40,644 nucleotides of DNA, from the NCBI GenBank assembly GCA_024398095.1, contig JAKSJK010000013.1, positions 1 to 40,644 on the forward strand, given 5' to 3'. A program made the position numbers and the translations under genes. Source of the stretch: Bacteroidales bacterium (GTDB lineage: Bacteria > Bacteroidota > Bacteroidia > Bacteroidales > UBA932). Positions 1-8,360 of the stretch are shown here, piece by piece (positions within the stretch are counted from its first letter, which is position 1; every line of letters begins with the position of its first letter). The notes under the pieces were generated by a model, which did no database searches, was not told where the DNA came from, and was given only the letters and a program-made list of their open reading frames with translations.

Positions 1-2
1 TT

Positions 3-620
3 GCAGATGTTTGTCCGACTGGTGCAATCGGTACTTCCCCGGTGAGCATCGATCTTGGCAAATGCCTTTTCTGCGGTGAGTGCGAGAGATGCTTCCCTAG
101 CAAGGTTCACTTTACCGACGACACCCACATGGCTACCAACGTGCGTGAGAGGCTTATCATCCGCGAGGGCGAGGACAAGCCTATCGAGGTAGACAAGAAT
201 GCGATCCGTCCCGAGGTCCGCAAGCTTTTCCGTCATTCTCTGAAGCTCAGGCAGGTTTCTGCAGGCGGCGACAACAGCTGCGAGGCCGAGCTGAATGCCA
301 CCGGCAACGTACAGTTCGACATGGGCCGTTTCGGCATAGAGTTCGCGGCCTCACCAAGGCATACGGACGGCGTACTCGTCACAGGCCCTATTTCAGCGAA
401 TATGGCCAAGGCACTGGAACTGACATACGAGGCTTGCCCGGAGCCAAGGCTGGTAATCCTGGACGGTACAGACGCCATCAGCGGCGGCATGTTCGCCGAT
501 TCTCCGGAGCTCGACAGAAGTTTCCTGGAGAAGCACACAGTTGACCTCTATATCCCAGGCAATCCAGCCCACCCTCTCACTATTATCAACGGCGTTCTGG
601 ATCTGACCAGAAGCAAGTAG
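3..620 (+). CDS. Ferredoxin/NuoB-like (HyfI/MbhJ-type) small subunit, 5' partial and cluster-degenerate
   Basis: The frame is open to the left window edge, so the N-terminus is missing. The visible part starts inside a two-[4Fe-4S] ferredoxin domain: an upstream VCPTGAI and then a second motif, CLFCGECERC. It continues into a domain like the 20-kDa NuoB/HyfI subunit, with AELNA, GIEFAASPRHTDG, VLVTGP, ISGG and PAHPLTII. In group 4 [NiFe] hydrogenases and complex I this domain ligates the proximal [4Fe-4S] cluster through four cysteines. Here the first position is Asp (GGDNSC), the second stays Cys, the third is Asp (GTDAISGG) and the fourth is Asn (PGNPAHP). The ferredoxin cysteines are kept, so random decay is unlikely. 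This suggests an energy-converting-hydrogenase-related (Ehr-like) complex rather than a functional hydrogenase. The other subunits would lie to the left, outside the window. The domain call is firm; the complex identity is inference. Confidence 0.72.
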   Translation, partial: ADVCPTGAIGTSPVSIDLGKCLFCGECERCFPSKVHFTDDTHMATNVRERLIIREGEDKPIEVDKNAIRPEVRKLFRHSLKLRQVSAGGDNSCEAELNATGNVQFDMGRFGIEFAASPRHTDGVLVTGPISANMAKALELTYEACPEPRLVILDGTDAISGGMFADSPELDRSFLEKHTVDLYIPGNPAHPLTIINGVLDLTRSK

Positions 621-622
621 CA

Positions 623-660
623 TAGAAACGGCCGCCGGAAAAACCCGGCGGCCGTTTCTA
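623..660. terminator. Perfect 16-bp hairpin terminator between convergent genes
   Basis: Positions 623-638 pair without mismatch with 645-660 around a 6-nt A-rich loop. The GC-rich core is flanked by AAA/TTT arms. It lies between the stop of the left-edge subunit and the stop of the DeoR gene (its right arm reaches that stop), so it could terminate in both directions. Confidence 0.8.
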
Positions 661-1425
661 TCAAGCCAACAGAAGTTCTGCCTTGAAGGCCGAAAGAATC
701 TTTCGGTCCGGTTTTGAAAGGCCGGTATCTGAAACAAATAGATCCACATTGTCAAGCGAGCAGATGCAACCTGCACCACAGCGTCCGAGTTTGCTTGAAT
801 CGCTAAGCAATATCAACCTATTAGCGCAACGAATGACCTTCTTGGTAAAAAGGGCTTCCTCGACGGTTGAGCACATTACGTAGCCGTCCTTTCCAATACC
901 GTCCGCTCCAAATACAAGTGTAACGCCCCTGAGAGTATCAAGAACTTCAGAAGAATACTCTCCTCTGACAGACTGGGACTGATGGTGGACAACACCTCCC
1001 AGAAGATGCACGGTGTAGTTCGGATTGGGAGAAAGCATCGCGGCAATCTGAATGGATGGGGTAAATATTGTCAGATGCTTGTCTGCAGGCAGTTGCTCAC
1101 AAAATGCAGCCACGGTTGATCCTGCAGCTATGAAAAGAACCTCGTCCTCCTTAATATGTTGGACTGCCAGCGTGGCAATCCTTCGTTTCTGGTCGGACAT
1201 GATGAGGCTCTTATCACTGGTGCTCCTTTCCACTGCCAGATTATTCTTCGACATTGCAGACCCATGAACCCTGCGCAGAAGCCCATCCCTCTCCATGATT
1301 GAAAGGTCCGCACGTATGGTAGCCGTTGTCACGTCCAGAAGGGCGGCCAGTTCGTTGACCTGCATATATCCGCTCTTGTTCACGCGGGCAAGAATAATAT
1401 CTCTTCTCTGATTTGCACTGATCAT
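661..1425 (-). CDS. DeoR-family transcriptional regulator
   Basis: 254 aa, the normal length for DeoR-type repressors of sugar and sugar-phosphate pathways. The N-terminal winged helix (about residues 5-60) has the family pattern RRDIILARV, then NELAALLDVT and ATIRADLSIMERDGLLRRVHG. The C-terminal DeoRC effector domain keeps AAGSTVAAF, GADGI, EEALFTKK and LLSDSSKLG. Family members usually sense a phosphorylated intermediate and dissociate from DNA. Its start codon lies 3 nt after the stop of the upstream EEP gene, making it the last gene of a leftward three-gene operon. It is inferred to control the divergent SusCD operon and possibly its own operon; no operator was identified. Confidence 0.9.
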   Translation of the reverse strand: MISANQRRDIILARVNKSGYMQVNELAALLDVTTATIRADLSIMERDGLLRRVHGSAMSKNNLAVERSTSDKSLIMSDQKRRIATLAVQHIKEDEVLFIAAGSTVAAFCEQLPADKHLTIFTPSIQIAAMLSPNPNYTVHLLGGVVHHQSQSVRGEYSSEVLDTLRGVTLVFGADGIGKDGYVMCSTVEEALFTKKVIRCANRLILLSDSSKLGRCGAGCICSLDNVDLFVSDTGLSKPDRKILSAFKAELLLA

Positions 1426-1428
1426 AGT

Positions 1429-2268
1429 CTACTTGCTCCTGATTTCAAATTTGAAGAGAATCGGATAGTGGTCAGAAACATACTTCACACCATAGTCGCC
1501 ACCATTGAGAGTCTTGAAACAAAGAGGGGTCGCATTCTTATAATATATATAATCTATTACAGAGCCCGAAGTTCCCCAACCGTTGAATGTAGCCTCTGAA
1601 TCCGTCTCCGGCGAGAGTTCCCGCGCATCGCTCAGATAGGCTCGGAAATTCTCGTGGCATGCAGCCTCGGATGTGTTCATATCACCGACTATCAGCTGCG
1701 GGAAATTGCCGCAAATCATTCTCATCTGTTCCACATTAACCTTAGCCCCTTCGATTCTGGCTTTCTTGCCGCTCACATCCAGATGAGTATCGAAGAAATA
1801 CAGGATTTGGATGCTGTTCTTTTCCCTCAGTTTCATCCAGGCTGTCGCACGGACACCTCCGGCATCCCAACCGACCACAGCCTTGTTTGGCGTATCGCAG
1901 AGCCAGAATCTGCCGTTTGAGAGCAGATCGAATTTCGCCTTCTTATAGGCTGTCACCTTGTTGTTGGTTGGGGCATAGAAGCCATACTCCGGAAGTTTCT
2001 CCTCCAGATACGAACACTGCTCTGCTGTACACTCCTGGAAGCCGATCAGGTCCGGGGCCTCTGTTTTGATCATATTCACGACAGCAGCCTTCCTGTTGGA
2101 CCACGCCCTATCACCTACATCGCTGGCCTCGCCGGTGTGACGGATGTTGAATGACATAGCGGTAACTGTTGCACTCCTGACAGCGGGAGAGGATCCCCCG
2201 CTGTCATCTGGCTTGCCGCATGACGCCAGCACCAACATGGCGATAGCAATTATACTTTTCGTCTTCAT
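1429..2268 (-). CDS. Endonuclease/exonuclease/phosphatase (EEP) family lipoprotein
   Basis: 279 aa. The signal peptide ends in a lipobox with Cys17 (LVLASC), so the product is probably surface or periplasmic. EEP-fold motifs occur in order: MSFNIRH, a metal-binding Glu in LIGFQE, HLDVSG, VGDMN and the terminal SDHYPI with the catalytic Asp-His. The fold covers sphingomyelinases, inositol-phosphate phosphatases and nucleases. A secreted single-domain form next to a SusCD locus points to a phosphodiesterase or phosphatase rather than DNA repair. Its ATG follows the stop codon of the BACON/FN3 gene directly (TAA then ATG), suggesting translational coupling. The GDPD in the divergent operon fits a shared phosphodiester substrate. 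The exact substrate is unknown. Confidence 0.85.
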   Translation of the reverse strand: MKTKSIIAIAMLVLASCGKPDDSGGSSPAVRSATVTAMSFNIRHTGEASDVGDRAWSNRKAAVVNMIKTEAPDLIGFQECTAEQCSYLEEKLPEYGFYAPTNNKVTAYKKAKFDLLSNGRFWLCDTPNKAVVGWDAGGVRATAWMKLREKNSIQILYFFDTHLDVSGKKARIEGAKVNVEQMRMICGNFPQLIVGDMNTSEAACHENFRAYLSDARELSPETDSEATFNGWGTSGSVIDYIYYKNATPLCFKTLNGGDYGVKYVSDHYPILFKFEIRSK

Positions 2269-4833
2269 TTACTTCTTCGTCACAGTTACTTTATCGAGCC
2301 ACATCCTGTTCTTGCCTCCCTGCTTCTCGCCAGCGTTTCCGGATGCAATCACAATACGAGTATTGGCTGTAGCTCCATTGACAATGAAGGAATGTGACTC
2401 AATCTTCCATCCTCCCTTCTCGGCAGCACTCTTGTTGCTGAAGGAAATCACTCCATCAACCGCACCGTCAATAGTTCCGTCAGACCCGGAGTGAAGAGAT
2501 GCAGAGCAGGTTGCACCATCGGTGATACCCACGAGTTCGCCTGCCGCTGCTGTAGGAAGTGCATACGGAATCACATCAAAGGTGACAGTCACATCCGTCG
2601 GCTCTGTAAGAGCCCTGAGCTCAGGAAGCACGAGGTAGCCATTGAGAGAGCCGGTTCCATACTTTACACATCCAACTGCCGGGTATAATCTGTACTGGAG
2701 TGCAGACTCAGATGCGAGAATATCGGCATCGAAGGCATTGCCATGGTTCCACTTGCCCCAATAGGTGTTGAGGTATGCCAGAGGGTTGGAGGTTGTCCAT
2801 GCGTTTCCTGAACTTCCCGGAGGATAGCAGATTACCTTGCAGTCAGACATTGAAGTGGACTCGTCGACAAACTTGGTAAGGTCGTAGTTTGTACTGTAGG
2901 TAGTGTTAGGACCAAATGAGAGATTCACCAGGTCTCCACCTATCCACATATTATTAAAGTCCTCGTAGAAGACATATGCTCCCATATTGACATCAGCTTC
3001 GGATCTGTATTCAAGAACCTTCCACTCGGAATCCCTGTATTGGGTTGCATCGGTAGAGATACGTCTTACTGCAATCTTGTAATCAGTAGAAGTCTTCAGG
3101 TTCGCAAAGGTGAAGCGGCTGTAGTATATTCCACCACTCTGCGCGTAATTGCCCCCAAGATAGCTTCTGAGAACATTGCCGCCAGCGTCTCGCAATTCCA
3201 GGTCAAAGGTTCTGCTTCCGTCCAGTTCTCCAGCCTTACCGGCAAACTCTACGATGGCAAGGGCTCTTTCGCTTTTATATATTTTTATCTCTGGAGCAGA
3301 AAGCTGAGGCAGAGTAAACAGAGTGGTAACAGACAGAGCGTCAGATTCTGCTGAGTTGAATGCTTCGTCACGACCATAAATAGCCTTGACGGAGACGAGA
3401 TAGTCGGTCTTCGGTGCAAGTCCGTCAAAGAGAACGGAAGGCTTGTCAGTTCGCAGTGTCTTCCTGAAGTCTGGATTTTCGGCAGAAGCAATATAGGCTT
3501 CATAAGCAGTTGCATTGGTTACAGGATTCCAACCGAATTCGACTGAAGATTCGTAGGCCGTCGCATGGAGGTTTTCCGGAACTGCCAGTGGTTCTCTGAC
3601 AGCAGTTGCGAGAGCAATCTCGATATTGCTTATGAGGAAGCGTGCACCAGGAGAACTGAGATCCGTTGCCGCCCACTTGATCCTTGTCTGAGACGTTGCT
3701 CCAACAACCGTGAAGTTGTAATGAACATACTCCTTTCCAGCAGTAGAAAGAACTCCTGCAGAGAGTTCACCGCCATTGACAGCAGAAACGGTAACCTCCT
3801 TGGTGTCGCCTGCCCAACGCACATAATCAAACTGCACGGATATGTCGGTAGGGTTCTCGATAGCATCCAAAGGTGGAGTCATCAGATATCCGCCGAGCGC
3901 GCTGGTTCCGATCTTCAGGTATCCACCATGCTCATATACCTTGCTGCCCTCATAGCCGCTCAAACCTCTCGCCGCCATGAAGTCCTCCATGCCAGATCTG
4001 AAGAAATCTGTCGTACCTGGCTGAGTTGATGTACAGGTCGTCGTCTGGTCGTCCACGGTTACTCCAAGAGCTTCTCCGAGTACTGAACGGATTCCAGAGG
4101 TTCCTTCGAGATAATGTCCACCCCAAGGAAACTTGCTTGCAGGAAGCAGAAGAAGGGTTTTCTCGTCAAATACATTGGCCGTGAGCCTGGTCTTGAAGAC
4201 ATCTGCGCCGTTATATATCACTCGGGCATCAACCGTTATATCACCCATCTTGACCGGCAGGCCTGAGAAAGGAGCCGAGATGGTGCCGTTCCCGGCATTT
4301 GGAATAACCATCTTGTAATCCGTGAAGGTGATTCCCTCTGAGGCATCTCCAGAAACATAGGCTGAGACGGTTACCTCCTCTCCTCCCTGTGCCTTGGAAT
4401 ACGGAACGGTGATAACGGCACCCGGTGCTGCGTTCAATCTGAATGCCCCGCTGATGGATGGAGTCCCCAACTGGAAAAATCCGGATTCCTGCGTTGCGTT
4501 GATCTCAAGGCACTTGCCATCGGAGGATTCCAGATAAATGATTGCGCTTCTCTGGTCAGCCACATTGGCCTCGGCAGTGACCGTCACTGTTGTGTAGTCA
4601 ACACCGTTGCCCGAACCCGATGAAGGGTCGAAAGTGAGCCAGGAAGCATCAGATCTCACAGTCCACGGGGTGACGCTCCTGACTGTAAAGCAGGCAGTGG
4701 AATTGTTATATGCAAGGCTTATCCTATCGGTATCGCGTGTAAGAGTACTCACGCTTTCGACGAGCTCCTGCTGGCATGACATGGACAGGAGAACAGAAAC
4801 CGCCAATGCAATAAAAGCTTTTGTTTGCATCAT
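2269..4833 (-). CDS. BACON/FN3 multi-domain surface lipoprotein, candidate ligand-binding protein
   Basis: About 854 aa from the ATG at 4833. An ATG at 4854 would add seven charged residues in front of the signal peptide and is less likely. Lipobox Cys20 (LLSMSC). A BACON domain follows at about 30-115 (TPWTVRSDASWLTF, ATQESGF). Next come a beta-rich stretch, a first jelly-roll-like module (about 250-410, with GGYLMTPPLDAI and PTDISVQFDY), two FN3-like domains (about 415-600, e.g. APKTDYLVSVKAIYG), and a second copy of the module (about 620-853, with NGYLVLPELRAL and PTDVTVTFD). The paired modules look like carbohydrate-binding folds, and no catalytic residues stand out. It heads the leftward operon with the EEP enzyme and DeoR regulator. 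It probably captures the substrate at the cell surface like an SGBP, although it is transcribed away from SusCD. The function is inferred. Confidence 0.75.
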   Translation of the reverse strand: MMQTKAFIALAVSVLLSMSCQQELVESVSTLTRDTDRISLAYNNSTACFTVRSVTPWTVRSDASWLTFDPSSGSGNGVDYTTVTVTAEANVADQRSAIIYLESSDGKCLEINATQESGFFQLGTPSISGAFRLNAAPGAVITVPYSKAQGGEEVTVSAYVSGDASEGITFTDYKMVIPNAGNGTISAPFSGLPVKMGDITVDARVIYNGADVFKTRLTANVFDEKTLLLLPASKFPWGGHYLEGTSGIRSVLGEALGVTVDDQTTTCTSTQPGTTDFFRSGMEDFMAARGLSGYEGSKVYEHGGYLKIGTSALGGYLMTPPLDAIENPTDISVQFDYVRWAGDTKEVTVSAVNGGELSAGVLSTAGKEYVHYNFTVVGATSQTRIKWAATDLSSPGARFLISNIEIALATAVREPLAVPENLHATAYESSVEFGWNPVTNATAYEAYIASAENPDFRKTLRTDKPSVLFDGLAPKTDYLVSVKAIYGRDEAFNSAESDALSVTTLFTLPQLSAPEIKIYKSERALAIVEFAGKAGELDGSRTFDLELRDAGGNVLRSYLGGNYAQSGGIYYSRFTFANLKTSTDYKIAVRRISTDATQYRDSEWKVLEYRSEADVNMGAYVFYEDFNNMWIGGDLVNLSFGPNTTYSTNYDLTKFVDESTSMSDCKVICYPPGSSGNAWTTSNPLAYLNTYWGKWNHGNAFDADILASESALQYRLYPAVGCVKYGTGSLNGYLVLPELRALTEPTDVTVTFDVIPYALPTAAAGELVGITDGATCSASLHSGSDGTIDGAVDGVISFSNKSAAEKGGWKIESHSFIVNGATANTRIVIASGNAGEKQGGKNRMWLDKVTVTKK

Positions 4834-4913
4834 TTTTTCTTTTATGACACACAATCAAAGGAGCGCCAACCATCAATGTTCGCACCCGGACGGTTCAATA
4901 TTTGCCTGCACCA

Positions 4914-4947
4914 CAAAATTACAAAAAAAATCAAAAATATTCGCAAA
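4914..4947 (-). promoter_or_regulatory. Putative Bacteroidales promoter for the BACON-EEP-DeoR operon
   Basis: On the minus strand TAATTTTG (4921-4914) fits the -7 consensus TAnnTTTG, and TTTG (4947-4944) lies 22 nt upstream, slightly long for the usual 19-21. A second -7-like TATTTTTG lies at 4939-4932. The region is A/T-rich, as expected between divergent operons. Confidence 0.45.
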
Positions 4948-4975
4948 TAAACGAAAATCTATATCAATTTTTTTA

Positions 4976-4983
4976 TAGATTTG
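4976..4983 (+). promoter_or_regulatory. Putative -7 element for the first SusCD operon
   Basis: TAGATTTG matches TAnnTTTG exactly. It sits in the 257-bp divergent intergenic region about 107 nt before the SusC start, implying a leader of roughly 100 nt. The -33 position is only A/T-rich with no TTTG, so the call rests on the -7 element and location. Confidence 0.45.
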
Positions 4984-5090
4984 CATCAGAAACAAAACAA
5001 TAACCAGACACGCAATGTCAGGAGACGATTGTTTCAACCCCGAAATCCGGTCGATTTGCTTGCAATAACATATTTTAATAACAGCAGACA

Positions 5091-8000
5091 ATGAAACCAA
5101 AATTTGCATTTCTCATCACTGCCCTTTTATTGTGTTCCGCGTCGCTGCATGCACAGAATACTGTATGCGGAGTCGTTAAGGACAAGAACGGCGAGTCTCT
5201 CCCGGGGGTTGTTATCATGGTGCAAGGTCATAACGGAGGCACGGTCACGGACTCAGACGGAGCATTCACGGCAACTGCGTCAGAATCCGACGTCCTTAAT
5301 ATCAGCTGCCTCGGCTATAAGACAAAAAGTATCCCGGTACCTTCTTCCGGCACTATCACAGTTATCCTTGACGAGGATTACACCACACTGGATGAATCAG
5401 TAGTAGTAGGTTACGGTGTTCAGAAGCGCCGCGACATAGTCGGCGCCATAGAAACCCTCGGCGGAGAAGCGCTTTCCGACAGAAAAACGGCGTCAGTATC
5501 CCGCTCACTTCAGGGACAGATTCCCGGTGTCACACTGACCTTTACCGATGGAAAGCCGACGACTAACGCCTCTGTCAGAATCAGGGGCAACGCCACATCC
5601 ATCGGCTCCGGCGGCAGCGCACTCGTCCTTGTCGACGGAATGGAGACCGACATGAACACCGTAAATCCTGATGACATCGAGTCCATCTCGGTTCTCAAGG
5701 ATGCATCTTCCGCTGCAGTCTACGGAGCGAAAGGCACCTTCGGAGTTATTCTCATCACCACCAAAGCAACAAAAGACGAGAACATACATATTTCATATGA
5801 CGGCAGTTTCTCGATTCTGGGAAGAACTGTCGTACCTCAAACCGTTACCAACGGTCTGAAATGGTTCCAGGAGTACAGGGAGGCTTATTTCAGCCGCTAC
5901 CAGTCATACTCCAATTCCATAAACAACGCACTCCCCTCCTATACCGCCGACTGGTACGAGGAACTTCAGAAACGTGACGCAGACCCTTCATATGAAAAGT
6001 GGAGAGTCAATTCAACCGGACTCTATGAGTATTTTGGCAACTATGACTGGCATGACATCGTCTTCCGCAAGGCAACAACCGCAAATCAGCACAATGTCAG
6101 TGTAAGCGGAGGCGGCAAGAAAGTCAGATTCCTTGTCTCTGGACGCTATCAGGGTCAGGACGGAATCTATAACTACGGAAAAGAAAAGTTCGAGCAGTAT
6201 AACATCCGCGCAAAAATTGACGCCCAGGTTTTCAACTGGCTTAAATTTTCCAATAACATCTCTTTTATGAGAAGAGTAAACCATCAGCCACGCGTTGCCG
6301 AGGGAAGCCAGACTATCCAGCGCCAGATGGAAATCGTAGGCTCTCCACTCATCGGTCCAAAGAACCCGGATGGCACCTGGACACACGCTGCGACATATAT
6401 CGGCATAGCTGGATTCGACAACGATTCCAGCTGGTGGCAGTACACCAAGAACGACATTAGGGAGAAGGCTGAACTTACAGGAACCTTCTTTGACGGTCAG
6501 CTCACGGTGAATGCAGACTTCACCTATTATCTTAATTATACGGATCGTCAGAACTGCAGAAACATACTTACCTATTACTCTGGTCCCAACACAACCGGAA
6601 CGCAGCCTGCCACATCCTTCCTTTACGACTACAACTACAACGACAGGAGGTGGACCACCACAGAAACGGTCACCTATGTGCCGAAACTGCCGGAAAACCA
6701 CAGCCTGACCCTGATGGCCGGTTTCAACGCCGAAGATGAAACATATATCAAGACAGAGACCTACCGTGACAACATCCTTTTCCCAGACAAGGTAAATCCA
6801 AGTTTCATTGAGGGTGAGAACTTCACATGGAAGGACAACGGTTCATTCTCTGCCTCTCTTGCAGGCTTCTTCTTCCGCGCTCATTACAACTACGGAAACC
6901 GTTACCTCGCCGAATTCAGCGGCCGTTACGACGGAAACTCCAAGTTCCCGGCCAACCAGCGCTGGGGCTTCTTCCCTTCCGGTTCCGTTGCATGGCGACT
7001 CTCCGAAGAGCCGTTCATGAAATCCACCAAGAACTGGCTTGACAACGCCAAGATACGTCTGTCTGTCGGAACAGCAGGAAACGGCCTCATCAGCAATGCC
7101 TACGCATACCTCTCCACAATGAGTCTCAGCGACTCCTCTATTGCGGATGGTGGGCAGAAATTCAAGTATACCAACGCCCCAAGTCCTGTCCCTGACGGAC
7201 TTACCTGGGAGCGCAATACCACATACAACCTCGGTCTCGACCTCGAATTCCTCAACGGAAGACTCAATTTCGTTGCAGATATATATAGGAAGAACACCAC
7301 AGACATGTATGTTGTCGGAGCAGAACTCCCTGCAGTTTACGGCAATTCCGCTCCTAAGGGAAACTACGCCGACATGAAGACGAATGGATGGGAAATCAGC
7401 CTGGGATGGCGCGACGCAGTCAAGGTCGGAGCGCATGAACTGACCTACGGCATCAAGGCAATGGCGTGGGACAGCCGCAGTTTCATCACCCGCTACACAT
7501 CCAAAACCGGCACTCTTCCAACCATCTACAGCACTGCCTACTACGAGGGTATGGAACTGGGAGAAATCTGGGGATACAAGATTGCCGGACTCTTTGAAAA
7601 TATGGACGAGATCAGCAACTGGGCCGACCAGTCCAAATTCAAGTACTTCACAGGCGGATGGCAGGATGGCGACCTCAAGATCGAGGATGTGGACGGAAAC
7701 GGTGTGATTGACAACGGATCAAACACCATCAATGACCACGGCGATCTGGTAAAGATTGGCAATGCTCTTCCACGCTATTGCTACTCACTCTCCTTCAACA
7801 TCGGATGGAACGGCATCAACCTCAGCGCAATGCTCCAGGGAGTAGGACATCGTGACTGGTATCCTGAAGGTGGTTCTGGTTATTTCTATGGTATGTACAA
7901 CCGCGCATACGGCTTCTGCCTGCCTTGGCAGACAGAGGAAAACCGCTACTCCGATATCAACCCCGACCCTAACGCATATTGGCCAAGGATGAGGGGCTAT

Positions 8001-8348
8001 CAAAGCCAGTACAGCGGTGGTATCATGTTCCATGCAAATGACCGCTTCCTTCAGAATGCGGCATACCTCCGCCTCAAGAACGTCACCCTGGACTACACCT
8101 TGCCTTCAAAGATCACCAAGAAGGCACACATAGAAAAACTGCGCTTTTACGTCACCGGTGAGAACCTCCTCACATGGACACCTCTGTCCAAGCATGCCGC
8201 AAACTTCGACCCTGAAGCTATAAGCCTCGGTGACAGCGAGTTCGGTATTACCACAAGCGCGGGCAGCAATGCTAATTCAGCCCAGGGAGCCGGCTACAGC
8301 TACCCTACCATGCGCACTGTCACACTCGGTGTCGGCATAACCTTCTAA
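5091..8348 (+). CDS. SusC/RagA-family TonB-dependent outer-membrane transporter (locus 1)
   Basis: 1085 aa. Signal peptide (about 1-21, ending ASLHAQ), then a carboxypeptidase-D-like plug extension (about 24-90, VCGVVKDKNGESLPGV) and a TonB-box region ending DESVVVGYG. The plug domain carries the SusC signatures VRIRG, LVLVDG and ISVLKDASSAAVYG. The long C-terminal barrel ends in an aromatic (GVGITF), as outer-membrane barrels do. With SusD it imports ligands captured at the surface into the periplasm using TonB energy. It is the first gene of a rightward operon, with SusD 12 nt downstream. No N-terminal FecR-signalling (STN) domain is seen, so control is probably by other regulators such as the divergent DeoR protein. 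Confidence 0.96.
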   Translation: MKPKFAFLITALLLCSASLHAQNTVCGVVKDKNGESLPGVVIMVQGHNGGTVTDSDGAFTATASESDVLNISCLGYKTKSIPVPSSGTITVILDEDYTTLDESVVVGYGVQKRRDIVGAIETLGGEALSDRKTASVSRSLQGQIPGVTLTFTDGKPTTNASVRIRGNATSIGSGGSALVLVDGMETDMNTVNPDDIESISVLKDASSAAVYGAKGTFGVILITTKATKDENIHISYDGSFSILGRTVVPQTVTNGLKWFQEYREAYFSRYQSYSNSINNALPSYTADWYEELQKRDADPSYEKWRVNSTGLYEYFGNYDWHDIVFRKATTANQHNVSVSGGGKKVRFLVSGRYQGQDGIYNYGKEKFEQYNIRAKIDAQVFNWLKFSNNISFMRRVNHQPRVAEGSQTIQRQMEIVGSPLIGPKNPDGTWTHAATYIGIAGFDNDSSWWQYTKNDIREKAELTGTFFDGQLTVNADFTYYLNYTDRQNCRNILTYYSGPNTTGTQPATSFLYDYNYNDRRWTTTETVTYVPKLPENHSLTLMAGFNAEDETYIKTETYRDNILFPDKVNPSFIEGENFTWKDNGSFSASLAGFFFRAHYNYGNRYLAEFSGRYDGNSKFPANQRWGFFPSGSVAWRLSEEPFMKSTKNWLDNAKIRLSVGTAGNGLISNAYAYLSTMSLSDSSIADGGQKFKYTNAPSPVPDGLTWERNTTYNLGLDLEFLNGRLNFVADIYRKNTTDMYVVGAELPAVYGNSAPKGNYADMKTNGWEISLGWRDAVKVGAHELTYGIKAMAWDSRSFITRYTSKTGTLPTIYSTAYYEGMELGEIWGYKIAGLFENMDEISNWADQSKFKYFTGGWQDGDLKIEDVDGNGVIDNGSNTINDHGDLVKIGNALPRYCYSLSFNIGWNGINLSAMLQGVGHRDWYPEGGSGYFYGMYNRAYGFCLPWQTEENRYSDINPDPNAYWPRMRGYQSQYSGGIMFHANDRFLQNAAYLRLKNVTLDYTLPSKITKKAHIEKLRFYVTGENLLTWTPLSKHAANFDPEAISLGDSEFGITTSAGSNANSAQGAGYSYPTMRTVTLGVGITF

Positions 8349-8360
8349 AGCGATTGAGTA

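Noticed and set aside
3-620. Functional [NiFe] hydrogenase small subunit
   Set aside because: Three of the four cluster-ligating positions are Asp or Asn, so a standard hydrogenase call is not justified.
6012-6701. Long reverse-strand open frame inside the first SusC gene
   Set aside because: It is a shadow of the SusC coding frame: no start context, no recognisable domain and low-complexity runs such as VVVVVVV.
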